55,867 nucleotides of DNA from an uncultured Nitrospina sp. (GCA_937891765.1 CALAGQ010000075.1:1-55867); one strand, 5' to 3'. Shown: positions 33,582-43,218, counted from the stretch's first letter. The notes: a model not told the origin generated them from the letters alone. Numbers and translations: made by a program.

Positions 33582-33720
33582 TTAGGCTGTGCTTAGCTTT
33601 GATCCTCTTCTGTCCGGACACATTTCTTTTATCTCAATAACTTCTGGAAGAATTTCTTTGAACTGCTTGATCAGGTGAGGATCAAAATGCGATCCGGTTT
33701 GATCATCGAAAAAAAACCAA
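33582..33720 (-). pseudogene. C-terminal remnant of an HD-GYP domain protein
   Basis: A short minus-strand frame has GSHFDPHLIKQFKEILPEVI, the last helix motif of HD-GYP cyclic-di-GMP phosphodiesterases, then a TAA stop at 33582-33584. The rest of the domain, including the HD and GYP motifs, is absent, and a stop lies just upstream in frame. It is a gene fragment left beside the two-component genes. Confidence 0.6.
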
Positions 33721-33766
33721 CCTATTTTTCTGAATTAGCTGGCGGTTGAATGGGTTGCCAATTCGG

Positions 33767-35134
33767 TTAAATGAAATCTTTGCGTTTGAGTCCCAAGGCA
33801 TTGAGCCTGTTGTAAAGAGTTTGTCGGGAAAGGCCCAGATTGGTATAAGTTCTTTTAATATCCCCTCTATTGCGGGTCAACTCCTGAGCGATCAGGCTTT
33901 TTTCTATTACGGCCAGTTGGTTGTTCAATCCGGTTGGGGGATTCTTAAGCGTTTGTTGGATAGAAAGCTGGATCTCGTTTCCTGGCTCGGGCTCGCTGGG
34001 CTGGGGAAGGCCGAGGACAAACTTGTCGGCTTCATTCTTAAGCTCGCGAATATTCCCTTCCCAGCGCCGGGTCTGCAACTCCTGAATATATTCCGAGGTG
34101 GGGATGGGCGGAGTTTCCTGGTGGTAACGTGAACATGCATTCATAATCAGATGCTGGAACAACATGGGAAGGTCTTCGATGCGTTCGCGCAGGGGAGGCA
34201 AGGTGATTTGCACCACATTGAGTCGGTAATACAAATCCTCGCGGAACAGGTTTTTTTCGCTGGCTAATTTTAAATCGGTTTTTGTTGCCGCAATGATGCG
34301 GATATCGATAGGTATGGTTTCGTTGGACCCGACTCTTTCAATCACTTTTTCCTGAATCACGCGGAGAATTTTTACCTGGAGATGCAGGGGCATGCTTTCG
34401 ATTTCATCGAGAAAGACCGTGCCTTTGTTGGCGTATTCAAACTTGCCGATTCTTCTTCGGTCCGCCCCGGTGAAGGCCCCGGCTTCATGGCCGAACAACT
34501 CGCTTTCAATGATGCTTTCAGGCATGGCGCCGCAATTGATAGCGGTGAAATTATGATTCCTTCTTTTGCTGGCTTGATGTATGTTTTGTGCGACGAGGTC
34601 TTTCCCGGTTCCCGTTTCCCCCAGGATCAAAATATCGGCATCGGCGATACTGGTGATAACCTGGCGAAGCCGTTCGATGCCGGAGGATTTGCCGATAATA
34701 GTGTTGCTGGCTTCGCTTTGTTTGTTGATTTTAGACCGGAGTCTTCTCACTTCCATAACAAGGCGGCGTTTTTCCATAGCGCGTCTTATGGCCTCTATGA
34801 AGGTTTCTGTAGCAAAAGGTTTTTCCAAAAAGTCATACGCCCCGTTTTGGATGGCCTGGACAGCCATGGCAATGTTGTCTTGGCCCGTAATGAGAATGAC
34901 CGGAATTTCCGGATCCACTTCCCTGACTTTTTCCATCAAGCTCAAGCCATTCATTTTCGGCATCATGACATCGCTTACCAGTACGCCTGGCCAGTCTTCT
35001 GAGATGGCGGCCAGGGCATCTTTTGCCGACTCAAAATCTTCCACCGCATAGTTTTTGTTTTGAAGTTCCCTTTTGAGGGACAACCGGACAACTTTTTCGT
35101 CGTCCACTAAAAATATTTTCTCGTCAGTAGTCAT
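33767..35134 (-). CDS. NtrC-family sigma-54-dependent response regulator
   Basis: A 455-residue regulator: receiver domain at 5-120 (phospho-Asp in GVLVSDVMMPK), AAA+ domain at about 145-370 (GETGTGKD Walker A, canonical GAFTGA, TVFLDEIESMP) and a C-terminal Fis HTH (GDIKRTYTNLGLSRQTLYNRL). It should activate sigma-54 promoters after phosphorylation. The adjacent upstream kinase gene is broken by frameshifts, so it may be an orphan or be served by another kinase. No -24/-12 promoter was found nearby for it. Confidence 0.92.
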   Translation of the reverse strand: MTTDEKIFLVDDEKVVRLSLKRELQNKNYAVEDFESAKDALAAISEDWPGVLVSDVMMPKMNGLSLMEKVREVDPEIPVILITGQDNIAMAVQAIQNGAYDFLEKPFATETFIEAIRRAMEKRRLVMEVRRLRSKINKQSEASNTIIGKSSGIERLRQVITSIADADILILGETGTGKDLVAQNIHQASKRRNHNFTAINCGAMPESIIESELFGHEAGAFTGADRRRIGKFEYANKGTVFLDEIESMPLHLQVKILRVIQEKVIERVGSNETIPIDIRIIAATKTDLKLASEKNLFREDLYYRLNVVQITLPPLRERIEDLPMLFQHLIMNACSRYHQETPPIPTSEYIQELQTRRWEGNIRELKNEADKFVLGLPQPSEPEPGNEIQLSIQQTLKNPPTGLNNQLAVIEKSLIAQELTRNRGDIKRTYTNLGLSRQTLYNRLNALGLKRKDFI

Positions 35135-35177
35135 CTTTAATATTCTCGAAAATTATGGTTTTTAAACAGCTGATTTT

Positions 35178-36421
35178 TCAAGTCGGTTCCTCAATATTTG
35201 CTTTGACAGGGAGAGTGATTATGAATTTGGAGCCTTCTCCTTCGGTACTTCTGACTGTTATATCCCACCCCATGTCTCTTAATGATTCCATAGCTGACCG
35301 AAAGGCCCAGGCCGGTGCCTTTTACTTCTCCCTTGGTTGTGAAGAAGGGGGCAAAAAGTTTTTCCATATATTCCTGTTGTATTCCATGCCCGCTATCTTC
35401 AATCTCCACTTCAACGACGGAATCAAGAGCTCGGGTGCGAATGGTGAGAGATCCACCCCTAGGGCATGCCTCATTGGCGTTTTGCAAAAGGTTTAATATA
35501 ACCTCTGCTTGATCTGGTCTTCCACCACGTTCACATCGGGCAAACAATCTGAATATTCTTTGGTCAACTGTATATTCTCTTTGCGAAACTCATTTTGCTT
35601 GAGCATGAGCATGTCATCAATGGCGTCATGAAGGTTTAATGGGTGATGGGTACCTGATGAGGGACGGTAAAATCTTTAAGTTGCAGAGCTAGGTTCATGA
35701 CGCGATTGCTCTCATTAATGGAAAGCTCAACCAGTTCCGCCAACGAGTCTTCCAGATGGGTTTCCTGCCGAACCTGGTCGAGGGTATTGCGAATTCCCAT
35801 AAGCGGATTGTTGAATTCATGCGCGATGCTTGCAGCCAATTGACCCAGAGCCGAAAGTTTTTCGTCGTGTAATAGTTGCTGATTCATTTTTTGTAACTCT
35901 TGCTCCGACCGTTTTCGTTCGGCAATTTCCTTTTTAAGTTGTTGATTAGCCTGTTTCAAGTCGAAGGTTCGTTGATGAACCCTCTGCTCTATAAAGTCTT
36001 TTTGTGCTTCAAGGTTTCTGTTCAGCAAACGTACTTCAAGAATATTTCGAATTCTGCAAAGTACTTCCGACAGATCAAGAGGTTTAGACAGAAAGTCCCG
36101 GGCACCGACTTGCAGGGCCTTGAGGCGGACAGCCGAGTCTGACTCGGCGGTTAATACGAGAATGGGTGCATAAGAATCTGTTTCGATGCGCTTTATTTGT
36201 TCAATCACCTCGAAACCATCCAAGTGTGGCATTCTCAAATCAAGTAGAACAAGATCCGGCCGCAATTTTTGGTACAGCAAGGCGGCTTCTCGGGAGTCCG
36301 TTGTACTGGTGATGGAGGTATACTTTGCTTGTTTTAATGCAGTCTCCAGAACGATGATATTTGAGCCTTCATCATCCACTATCAGGATCTTGGCTTTTAA
36401 AATGTCATTTTCGTCTAGCAT
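35178..36421 (-). pseudogene. Hybrid receiver-histidine kinase with three frameshifts
   Basis: The gene codes in order for a receiver domain (LVLLDLRMPHLDGFEVI), a coiled coil, HisKA (ASIAHEFNNPLMGIRNTL) and HATPase (VILNLLQNANEA, GHGIQQEYMEKLFAPFFTT, TGLGLSVSYGII). The frame breaks at about 35655-35665, 35498-35510 and 35261-35273. Correcting one or two bases at each site restores a full protein ending at 35178. It would have partnered the adjacent NtrC-type regulator. The otherwise good sequence means either very recent decay or sequencing errors at short homopolymers. Confidence 0.8.
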
Positions 36422-36867
36422 TGGTTATTAGTAGTGCCAACTTCAGCTGTCCAGGTTCTTAATTATTAACGCAGAACTTGGAGAGTCTGGATTGATAAAA
36501 GCTTTATTCCTTAATATGACCCACAGCATTTATAGAGCAAAATGGGTGCCATAAACTTTTAACTACTGATTGATAAAAATATGCGCCTGAGAGGGATCTT
36601 ATAACCACTTGAAACTAATATCCTTATGCTTCATTTCTCTGTGATAAGAAAATGAAAAACGGAAAAGAAGCTTGTGAATATATCTGGAATATTTGGGAAT
36701 AAATAACTATATTTTTACACTTTTACGGAAACGGTGTAAATATTTTATTACGTTTGTCCGGCATAAAAAGTCTGGTAATACCAAGAGTTGGAGGTGTTCG
36801 GGTTTTAGAACAACTCTGGCCTATGGATCAGTGACCGGTAAACCCGCCGAAATCAGTCTCGGGATAT
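36422..36867. other. Spacer without a recognised gene
   Basis: 446 AT-rich bases upstream of the broken kinase. The only structure seen is a 7-bp inverted repeat, TTTACAC...GTGTAAA, around 36714-36742, which could be an operator or a weak hairpin. Confidence 0.4.
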
Positions 36868-37380
36868 TCAAAACTGCAGGAGAAAGTCATCGTCCATTTC
36901 TTCTTCCAGATAATCGGGCAGACGGGTTTGCTTGTCTGTGACAGCCTGAGCCAATTGAGCAGAGCTCAGGCCGGTTGCTGAGATGAGGTTGGCGCCTTTA
37001 AGATTGGTTTGATTGAATAGACTGTCTTCATTAAACTGGGCTCCTTCAAGGTTGGCGTTTTCAAGGTCGGCATATTGAAGGTTGGATTCCAGCATCCCCG
37101 CTCCAGACAGGTTGCAGTTCTTCATATGGGTGCTTTGCAGACAGGTTTCCTGTAATTTTGCTTTGGTCAGGTCAGCTCCTTCCAGATTGGCGCCCGTTAA
37201 ATTTGAAAATTGAAGTTTGCATTCCTTGAGGTTGCTGTTATCAAGATTTATTTTTTGCAGTTTGGTGCCTCTTAAATCCGCCTGAGACAAATCCGGGCGT
37301 ATCTCCGGGTTTTTCTCTCTCCATGCATTCCAGTCGTTAATCTCTTGTTTGATGAGTTTAAGGTGTTCTTCATTCGCCAT
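36868..37380 (-). CDS. Pentapeptide-repeat protein, short
   Basis: A 170-residue protein with about 20 pentapeptide units (residues 30-140; LSQADLRGTKLQKINLDNS onward) after a helical N terminus (LKLIKQEINDWNAWREKNPEI). That N-terminal helix with a WNxWR motif is common in cyanobacterial-type pentapeptide proteins. No signal peptide. Function unknown. No good ribosome site is seen. Confidence 0.85.
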   Translation of the reverse strand: MANEEHLKLIKQEINDWNAWREKNPEIRPDLSQADLRGTKLQKINLDNSNLKECKLQFSNLTGANLEGADLTKAKLQETCLQSTHMKNCNLSGAGMLESNLQYADLENANLEGAQFNEDSLFNQTNLKGANLISATGLSSAQLAQAVTDKQTRLPDYLEEEMDDDFLLQF

Positions 37381-37584
37381 GATTTATCTTTTTGTTTGAT
37401 TGTTTTTGTTAAAAGAATAAAATATTTATGCTTATATTGAAGTTGTGGGTTTCAGGTAGACAAGAATATACAGGGATTTCCAGCTCTGACCGGGTATATT
37501 GTGATACTGCTAAAGACGTCTTCTCGAATCAACTCTCAAAATTTCAACGGCTTTTAGCTATAGACCGGGTTATTGGATTGAGGA

Positions 37585-37713
37585 CTACATAAAAAACTCC
37601 ATGTAGACCATCCATCCTATCATGGAAAGAATCAGTACCACATAGCCGGTGTGGACCCAAATCGTGAAAATAGGGTTTTCTGTTCGCTTTTCTGGCTTTT
37701 CTTTTTCTTTCAT
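37585..37713 (-). CDS. 42-residue single-pass membrane protein
   Basis: A short gene with GAGGAAACC before the ATG at 37713. The charged N terminus (MKEKEKPEKRTENP) is followed by one hydrophobic helix (residues 17-41, FTIWVHTGYVVLILSMIGWM). It resembles the small accessory subunits of respiratory or transport complexes, but has no known match. It has a counterpart of the same length at 43061-43189. It is divergent from the Sel1 gene, 90 bases away. Confidence 0.55.
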   Translation of the reverse strand: MKEKEKPEKRTENPIFTIWVHTGYVVLILSMIGWMVYMEFFM

Positions 37714-37803
37714 GGTTTCCTCAAATTAGTCCGAAATAAATAATACTATGGAAGCAAAAATAAACCCAATAGCAATCCGGCACCTTTCTCTCCTGATGCG
37801 CAA

Positions 37804-38973
37804 ATGAAGAAATTTTTCATAGCCCCTATTGTCTTCATTTTGGTTCAGCTCGCTGTTCCCGTGTTTGCCGATGAATTTAAGGACGGCCTGGACGCCGTCA
37901 ATCAGGGAGATTTTGAAACAGCCTTTGCCAAATGGGAACCGTTGGCAAAAAGAGGAAGTGCCCTGGCTCAATTTAACCTGGGGTTGATGTACGACAAGGG
38001 CGAGGGGGTTAAACGTAATTATAGAAAAGCTGCAAAGTGGTACAAGCTTGCGGCCAAGCAGAGAATTGCCTCCGCCCAGTTTAATCTGGGAGCACTCTAT
38101 AGCAAGGGCAAAGGAGTCAAACAAAGTTTTAAAAAGGCGGCCATGTTTTATACCCGGGCCGCTAAACAGGGCAACGCCTCTGCTCAGTTTAATCTAGGGC
38201 TGATGTATGATGTCGGCGAGGGAGTGACGCCCGATTACCAAAGGGCGATCAAGTGGTATCGTTTGGCGGCACAGCAAAACAATACTCAGGCCCAATTCAA
38301 TCTTGGCCAGTTGTATGAGTCCGGAGAACGGGTGACTCAGGATTACAAAAAAGTGGTCAAATGGTACAAGCTCGCGGCGGAAAACGGCAATGAGTTAGCT
38401 CAGGTTAGGCTGGGTAATCTGTTTGAAAAGGCCAAGGGTGTCGCAAGAAGTCACAAGGAAGCTGTGAAGTGGTACCGGCTAGCGGCTGAGCAGGGTAACG
38501 AAACCGCTCAGTTTAATCTGGGCTACATGTATAGCCGAGGCATTGGGGTCGAACAGAACTATAGTGAGGCGGTCAAATGGTACAGGCTCGCCGCAGCACA
38601 AGGCAATGTTCTGGCGCAGTTTAATCTGGGGATATTTTATAGCGAAGGCAGGGGCATTCGCCAAAGTTACTCTAAAGCCGCCAGTTGGTTTCGATTGGCC
38701 GCCAAAAAAGGCGATGCTGAGGCCCAGTTTCGTTTAGGCATGATGTATGAGCAAGGGGATGGGGTTGAAAAAGATATGGAAAAAGCTGTCAAGCTCTATC
38801 GCTTTGCGGCAGATCAGGGTCATGCGATGGCCCAGGGAAGCTTGGGCTGGATGTATATCAATGGAAACGGGGTTGAGGAAGACCTGGACGAGGCGGCGAA
38901 ATGGTATCGGCGGTCTGAGCAATCTCGTAAAGTCAAAGACGACAGCGCGGAACCTCTCTCTTCTCTGCGTTAA
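37804..38973 (+). CDS. Exported Sel1-repeat protein
   Basis: A 389-residue protein with a signal peptide (residues 1-22, cut after VFA) and nine 36-residue Sel1 units (each with AQFNLGxxYxxGxGV and A-KWYxLAA), about residues 50-375. Sel1 solenoids bind partner proteins, often in the periplasm; the target is unknown. The repeats are close to identical in DNA as well, suggesting expansion by duplication. The ribosome site is weak. Confidence 0.9.
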   Translation: MKKFFIAPIVFILVQLAVPVFADEFKDGLDAVNQGDFETAFAKWEPLAKRGSALAQFNLGLMYDKGEGVKRNYRKAAKWYKLAAKQRIASAQFNLGALYSKGKGVKQSFKKAAMFYTRAAKQGNASAQFNLGLMYDVGEGVTPDYQRAIKWYRLAAQQNNTQAQFNLGQLYESGERVTQDYKKVVKWYKLAAENGNELAQVRLGNLFEKAKGVARSHKEAVKWYRLAAEQGNETAQFNLGYMYSRGIGVEQNYSEAVKWYRLAAAQGNVLAQFNLGIFYSEGRGIRQSYSKAASWFRLAAKKGDAEAQFRLGMMYEQGDGVEKDMEKAVKLYRFAADQGHAMAQGSLGWMYINGNGVEEDLDEAAKWYRRSEQSRKVKDDSAEPLSSLR

Positions 38974-39114
38974 AGATTCAGTTTTTGAATCCACGATCCC
39001 CAATCTTAATTGGTCTTGTGCTTTTAAGTGGAATACGGGTCAGGGGGGACACAATCTTTCGAATAAGGAATCCGGAAAGGCTCGATCCATAAATTTGATT
39101 AGAGTGGCGGGTTT

Positions 39115-39279
39115 TTATCGTGCCAGCATGCCAATCTTTTTCAGATACTCTTCCTTATAAATTTCGAGCATGGTACTGATATTTTGCCTTCTTAACTCTT
39201 CTTCAAAACCTAATTCTGAGGCAGAATGCTCCTCGGGTTGATGTTCGGTTGGTTTCTCGATACGTACAAAACTGTCCAT
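39115..39279 (-). CDS. Small acidic helical protein
   Basis: A 54-residue frame with AGGAGAG before the ATG at 39279. It is acidic and Glu-rich (EEHSASELGFEEELRRQN), then a basic helix (LEIYKEEYLKKIGML). No family recognised. It may be real given the strong ribosome site. It lies between the Sel1 gene and the REC-PAS gene on the opposite strand. Confidence 0.5.
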   Translation of the reverse strand: MDSFVRIEKPTEHQPEEHSASELGFEEELRRQNISTMLEIYKEEYLKKIGMLAR

Positions 39280-39489
39280 GATAACTCTCCTGTCAAAAAT
39301 CCCTCAATAACTTGTCTTATCGGTCAAGAAGGGCAAGAGCTGTACCCATTTTTGATTTGCAGACAAATTGGCCCAAACTGATTAATTGTGGGCAAATAAG
39401 GTTTAAAAATGGCGCAAAATCGTTATAATAACATTGACACTATAGAGCGAATTTGATTTCCGGCAGGTTTGCCGGCAACAGGCTGAGAA

Positions 39490-40308
39490 ATGATTTCTTT
39501 TGATAGAGAACAGATAGATGGAATGAGAGTTCTCATCGTTGACGATGTCCCTGCGAATTTGGATCTTCTGGGCCATATTCTGAAACGTAGCGGTTTGGAA
39601 ATTTCCATTGCATGCACGGGTGAAAAGGCCCTTGAACTTATCAACCGGAACAAGCCCGATCTCATTCTGCTGGATATCATGATGCCGGGTATTGATGGTT
39701 TCGAAGTTTGTCAAAGACTGAAAGCCGATGAGAGAGCCAAAGATATTCCGATAATTTTTATCACCGCATTAAGTGGAACCGAAGACATACTTCGGGCTTT
39801 TAATTCGGGTGCCGTCGACTATATCACCAAACCATTTCACGAAAAAGAAGTTGCCTGCCGGGTAACCACACAGCTTAAACTTAAGAAAGCTCAGGATGAG
39901 GTCTTGCTTCGGGAAAAGTTTTACCGGGTTATTGTGGAGAGAGTGCCGGACTTAATATTTCAACTGTGCCCGGATCGAAAAATCATGTTTGCGAATCCTG
40001 CGTTTCGCCTGCTGGGTTACGAGCCCGATCAACTGGTGGGTCGGCCTATCAGCGATTTGATTGAGTCGGAGGATAAGGAGAGCATTCTGGAAGGTCTTGG
40101 CACCAAATATGTTGGCCCGCTGGCGATCAACGATCTTGTGGTCAAGCTGAAAGTCAGTGATGAAAGTAGCCTCTCCCAAGAGATGCCTACCATTACCATT
40201 AAGGTGGATTGCGTCGGACTCTGGAACGTCCCGGATGAGGATGTTTTCAGGGATAATGTAGATAAGAAATTTTCAGGAACCCTCTGCGTAGGAAAAAGAG
40301 CGGTCTAG
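39490..40308 (+). CDS. Response regulator with receiver and PAS domains
   Basis: A 272-residue protein. A receiver domain fills residues 12-128 (VLIVDDVPANLDLLG, phospho-Asp in LILLDIMMPGIDG, Lys in YITKPF), followed by a short coiled coil and a PAS domain (about 145-260; VPDLIFQLCPDRKIMFANPAFRLLGYEPDQLVG). No output domain follows. It may bind a signal through PAS and act on another protein. Start at ATG 39490; a later in-frame Met also begins the receiver. Confidence 0.85.
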   Translation: MISFDREQIDGMRVLIVDDVPANLDLLGHILKRSGLEISIACTGEKALELINRNKPDLILLDIMMPGIDGFEVCQRLKADERAKDIPIIFITALSGTEDILRAFNSGAVDYITKPFHEKEVACRVTTQLKLKKAQDEVLLREKFYRVIVERVPDLIFQLCPDRKIMFANPAFRLLGYEPDQLVGRPISDLIESEDKESILEGLGTKYVGPLAINDLVVKLKVSDESSLSQEMPTITIKVDCVGLWNVPDEDVFRDNVDKKFSGTLCVGKRAV

Positions 40309-40382
40309 ACTTTTTCCCGTCAGTCACTCTGCCCGTCCGACTCCACCCGATACAAACGTTAGTAAGAGCCTCCCCAACTGGA

Positions 40383-40799
40383 TCATTTACTTTTTTTGGC
40401 TGCGACTTCTGCAGCATGCGCCTTGGCCCGTTTCAACATGGCAGCTCTTTCTTCTGCAGTGAAGTCGCTTCTGGGTGTCGGGCCCGGTACGCCTCCGCCT
40501 GAGGGTTTTGGAGTAGGGGGGGCTTTAGCAGGTTCAGCAGGCGCGGTCTCCGCGACGGGAGCTTCTTCGACCACTAAAGGTTCAGCAGGTACCTCAATAA
40601 CTTCTTCAGGACTTTCTAAGAGCGCGTTCTCGACAATTTCTTCCTGTTTTGGATTTTCCAGTTCTTTCTTTGCCTTCTTGCGCTCCTGAATTTCCATGGC
40701 ACGGAGAAACGAGTCCTCATTATTTGCCATTGTAGCTCTTGAACCACTGCCAGTGCGAACGTTCACATTGAAATGAGAATCCCGGCTCACTTCACTCAT
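40383..40799 (-). CDS. Low-complexity Pro/Ala/Glu-rich protein
   Basis: A 138-residue protein with GAGGAG before its ATG. The middle (residues 50-105) is rich in Pro, Ala, Glu and Val (EVIEVPAEPLVVEEAPVAET) and likely disordered; the C terminus is basic (KRAKAHAAEVAAKKSK). No domain or signal peptide. It may be a scaffold or nucleic-acid-binding protein; nothing more can be said. Confidence 0.6.
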   Translation of the reverse strand: MSEVSRDSHFNVNVRTGSGSRATMANNEDSFLRAMEIQERKKAKKELENPKQEEIVENALLESPEEVIEVPAEPLVVEEAPVAETAPAEPAKAPPTPKPSGGGVPGPTPRSDFTAEERAAMLKRAKAHAAEVAAKKSK

Positions 40800-40878
40800 T
40801 ATAGTTTCTCCTCATTGTTTGATTTCAGATTTGACCCGTATCTTATAAGAAACCTTCTGCAAGTTCATGTTTATTTTA

Positions 40879-41010
40879 TCGGGCGGAGTGCCTCCGCTGG
40901 GAACTGGCCATAGCTTTATTTGCCGAGATGACTCTTTGCTCGCCAGAGAAAGGCATTATATCTGCCACCGGCGGCTCGCCGACTGCTAGCCGCAGGGGCA
41001 GTGGCAACAG
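40879..41010. repeat. Mosaic intergenic repeat, copy 7
   Basis: Module G (GGGCGGAGTGCCTCCGC, 40881-40897), A (GACTCTTTGCTCGCCAG, 40930-40946), E reversed (TGCCACCGGCGGCTCGCC, 40963-40980) and D (CTGCTAGCCGCAGGGGCA, 40983-41000). It fills most of the gap between two leftward genes, close to the end of ald. Confidence 0.75.
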
Positions 41011-41011
41011 G

Positions 41012-42121
41012 TCAGCAAAACTTTTCCGGCGGAGTGAATTCTTTATCCAGTGCATTAGCAACTTCAGGGTGGGTCACCGCACCGAGGCAGACATTGAGCC
41101 CGGCCCTCAAAGCCGGGTCTTCTTTCAGTGCTTCCTGATAGCCCTTTTCGGCAAGCGCCAGCGCGTAAGGAAAGGTGGCGTTGGTGAGCGCGAAGGTTGA
41201 TGTCCTGGCAAGCGCTCCCGGCATATTGGCGACACAATAATGGATCACGCCCTCAACTTCAAAAATGGGATCGCTATGTGTAGTCGGGTGTGAAGTTTCG
41301 AAGATGCCTCCCTGGTCGATGCCGACATCGACCACGACCGACCCTTTCTGCATCGGGATCAACATTTCGCGGGTGATGAGGCGCGGAGCCTTGGCACCGG
41401 GGATGAGCACTGCGCCGATGACAAGATCTGCTGTGCGCAGTGATTCCAGTAAATTGAACCGGTTCGACATCAGGGTTCTGAGTCGGCTGCCGTGAATATC
41501 ATCGAGATAACGCAGGCGTTGCAGACTGATATCGAGCAGAGTGACCTGAGCACCTGTGCCAATCGCCATTTTCGCGGCATTGGCCCCAACAATGCCGCCG
41601 CCAATAATCACTACATGACCGGGATCGACACCGGGCACACCGCCAAGTAGAATGCCGCGCCCGCCGTTTTCTCGTTCAAGATATTTCGCGCCTTCGTGCA
41701 CCGCCATGCGTCCTGCCACCTCGCTCATAGGGATGAGAAGAGGCAGGGAGCGGTCGGGCAATTGCACGGTTTCGTAAGCGATGCCGACGATCTTTCGATC
41801 GAGCAGTGCTTGGGTCAGCTCGGGAGCCGGGGCCAGATGCAGATAGGTGTATAGGATCTGCCCCTCGCGCAGCAGGCTATATTCCTCAGGCAGAGGTTCC
41901 TTGACTTTGACGATCATTTCCGACCGGGCAAATATTTCTTGCCGGGGAACGATCTCGGCACCTTGACTCAGGTAATCTTGATTGCTGATGCCGCTACCTT
42001 CTCCAGCCTGGTCTTCCAGCAAAACTTTATGACCCCGGCTTACCAGATCGTGAACCCCGGCAGGGGTCATCGATACGCGATACTCGTCAGCTTTGATTTC
42101 TTTGGGAACTCCAACGATCAT
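41012..42121 (-). CDS. ald: Alanine dehydrogenase
   Basis: A 369-residue NAD-dependent enzyme converting alanine to pyruvate and ammonia and back. The N-terminal signature [20 protein letters not shown], the [27 protein letters not shown]ossmann motif (about 155-185) and the substrate residues in [17 protein letters not shown] are present. It probably joins nitrogen assimilation with carbon metabolism, alone in its operon. The stop lies just beyond a repeat copy. Confidence 0.95.
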   Translation of the reverse strand: MIVGVPKEIKADEYRVSMTPAGVHDLVSRGHKVLLEDQAGEGSGISNQDYLSQGAEIVPRQEIFARSEMIVKVKEPLPEEYSLLREGQILYTYLHLAPAPELTQALLDRKIVGIAYETVQLPDRSLPLLIPMSEVAGRMAVHEGAKYLERENGGRGILLGGVPGVDPGHVVIIGGGIVGANAAKMAIGTGAQVTLLDISLQRLRYLDDIHGSRLRTLMSNRFNLLESLRTADLVIGAVLIPGAKAPRLITREMLIPMQKGSVVVDVGIDQGGIFETSHPTTHSDPIFEVEGVIHYCVANMPGALARTSTFALTNATFPYALALAEKGYQEALKEDPALRAGLNVCLGAVTHPEVANALDKEFTPPEKFC

Positions 42122-42244
42122 TTCAACTCTCCAGATAATTCCATTTTTACGCGGGTCTATTTATATTATACCGGTGTTTGATCTTTTAAATGAAATCCTT
42201 TAAAGTACACAAAACAAATAATCATCAAGCGGAGGCATTTCCTG

Positions 42245-43057
42245 TTGCAAGAGGCCGTTAAAACTAATTTTGAGGAAACCATTCTGGCAAACTTGACCCC
42301 GGATGGGGAACTGCTGGATCTGGAAGATAAAAATATTGGGCCGGAAGAGTTGCGCCTGCTTTGCGGTGCCGAAGACCTGTCGTCGGTGAAACAACTTTTT
42401 CTCAGCCAGAACCAGCTTTGCGGAGAGTCCATTGAAATCCTCAGTCGTGTGAAAGGATTGACCGGGCTCGTTTCGCTTTACCTCAATCACAATATCATCG
42501 GCGATGAGGAGGCCAAAGTTCTGGCCAATGCCGATTTATTGAAAAACCTGAAATGCTTGATGCTGGAAGCTAATAATATCGGAACCCAGGGTGCTGAAAT
42601 GCTGGCTAGTTCCCCCAATCTTAAAAATTTGGAAGTTCTGTTTCTGGACTCGAATCCGATTGGCCCGGAAGGGGCTCGGGCCGTGGCCTGTTCGGATCAA
42701 CTGCCCAGCTTGCAGGCGCTTCATCTCGACAGCACCGGGATTGGCGATGAAGGCATCTGCGCAATTGCAGAAAGTCCGTGTTTGACCGATCTGAAAAAAC
42801 TGTATTTATGCTCGAATAAAATGGGCGACGCTGGGGCCATTGCTCTGGCGAAATCTGCAAGTCTGAAAAACCTGAATGTCCTGAGTATCTGGCGCAATGA
42901 AATAAGAGACGAAGGCGGTAAGGCGATTGCCGAGTCTCAAACTTTTATGAATCTGGAACGTCTTTATATGAGTCTAAATCTTATAGAACGCCCTGTGCGC
43001 AAGATCATCCGCGGGTCAGAGCTGGCAAAACGTTTAACCACTCTGGTGATGGACTGA
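42245..43057 (+). CDS. Leucine-rich repeat protein, ribonuclease-inhibitor type
   Basis: A 270-residue protein with about eight LRR units of the 28-residue ribonuclease-inhibitor type, from residue 40 to 250 (LxxLxLxxNxIGxxGAxxLA). The start is a TTG at 42245 with GGAGG about nine bases upstream. There is no signal peptide, so it is likely cytosolic and binds a protein partner. This LRR type is not common in free-living bacteria. The 42-residue membrane protein starts three bases after the stop, so the two are probably an operon. Confidence 0.82.
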   Translation: MQEAVKTNFEETILANLTPDGELLDLEDKNIGPEELRLLCGAEDLSSVKQLFLSQNQLCGESIEILSRVKGLTGLVSLYLNHNIIGDEEAKVLANADLLKNLKCLMLEANNIGTQGAEMLASSPNLKNLEVLFLDSNPIGPEGARAVACSDQLPSLQALHLDSTGIGDEGICAIAESPCLTDLKKLYLCSNKMGDAGAIALAKSASLKNLNVLSIWRNEIRDEGGKAIAESQTFMNLERLYMSLNLIERPVRKIIRGSELAKRLTTLVMD

Positions 43058-43060
43058 ATC

Positions 43061-43189
43061 ATGAACGAACCAAAACAAACCTATAAGTTCACCTACAACC
43101 GATTCTTCAATGTGTTTTTTCATGTTGGAGTGATCTTCAATGTCATTCTGGTCATATGGATGATTCTGGTCTTTACAGAAGTCCTGTAG
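43061..43189 (+). CDS. 42-residue single-pass membrane protein
   Basis: A short gene three bases after the LRR stop, MNEPKQTYKFTYNR followed by one long hydrophobic helix (VFFHVGVIFNVILVIWMILV). Same length and layout as the small membrane protein at 37585-37713, without clear sequence identity. It is likely an accessory subunit or partner for the LRR protein. Function unknown. Confidence 0.5.
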   Translation: MNEPKQTYKFTYNRFFNVFFHVGVIFNVILVIWMILVFTEVL

Positions 43190-43218
43190 TTTTTTTAGTA
43201 TCCTCCCCAGGCTATTTT

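Noticed and set aside
34382..35002. 206-codon plus-strand frame opposite the second NtrC-type regulator
   Set aside because: Antisense shadow of a clear AAA+ and receiver gene; composition follows the opposite strand's codons.
36868..37584. Sigma-54 promoter for the second NtrC-type regulator upstream of the pentapeptide gene
   Set aside because: No TGGCAC-N5-TTGC-like sequence on either strand in the spacer I read.
37804..38973. Regularly spaced DNA repeats that could suggest a CRISPR array
   Set aside because: The period is about 108 bases and in frame; they encode Sel1 units of one protein.
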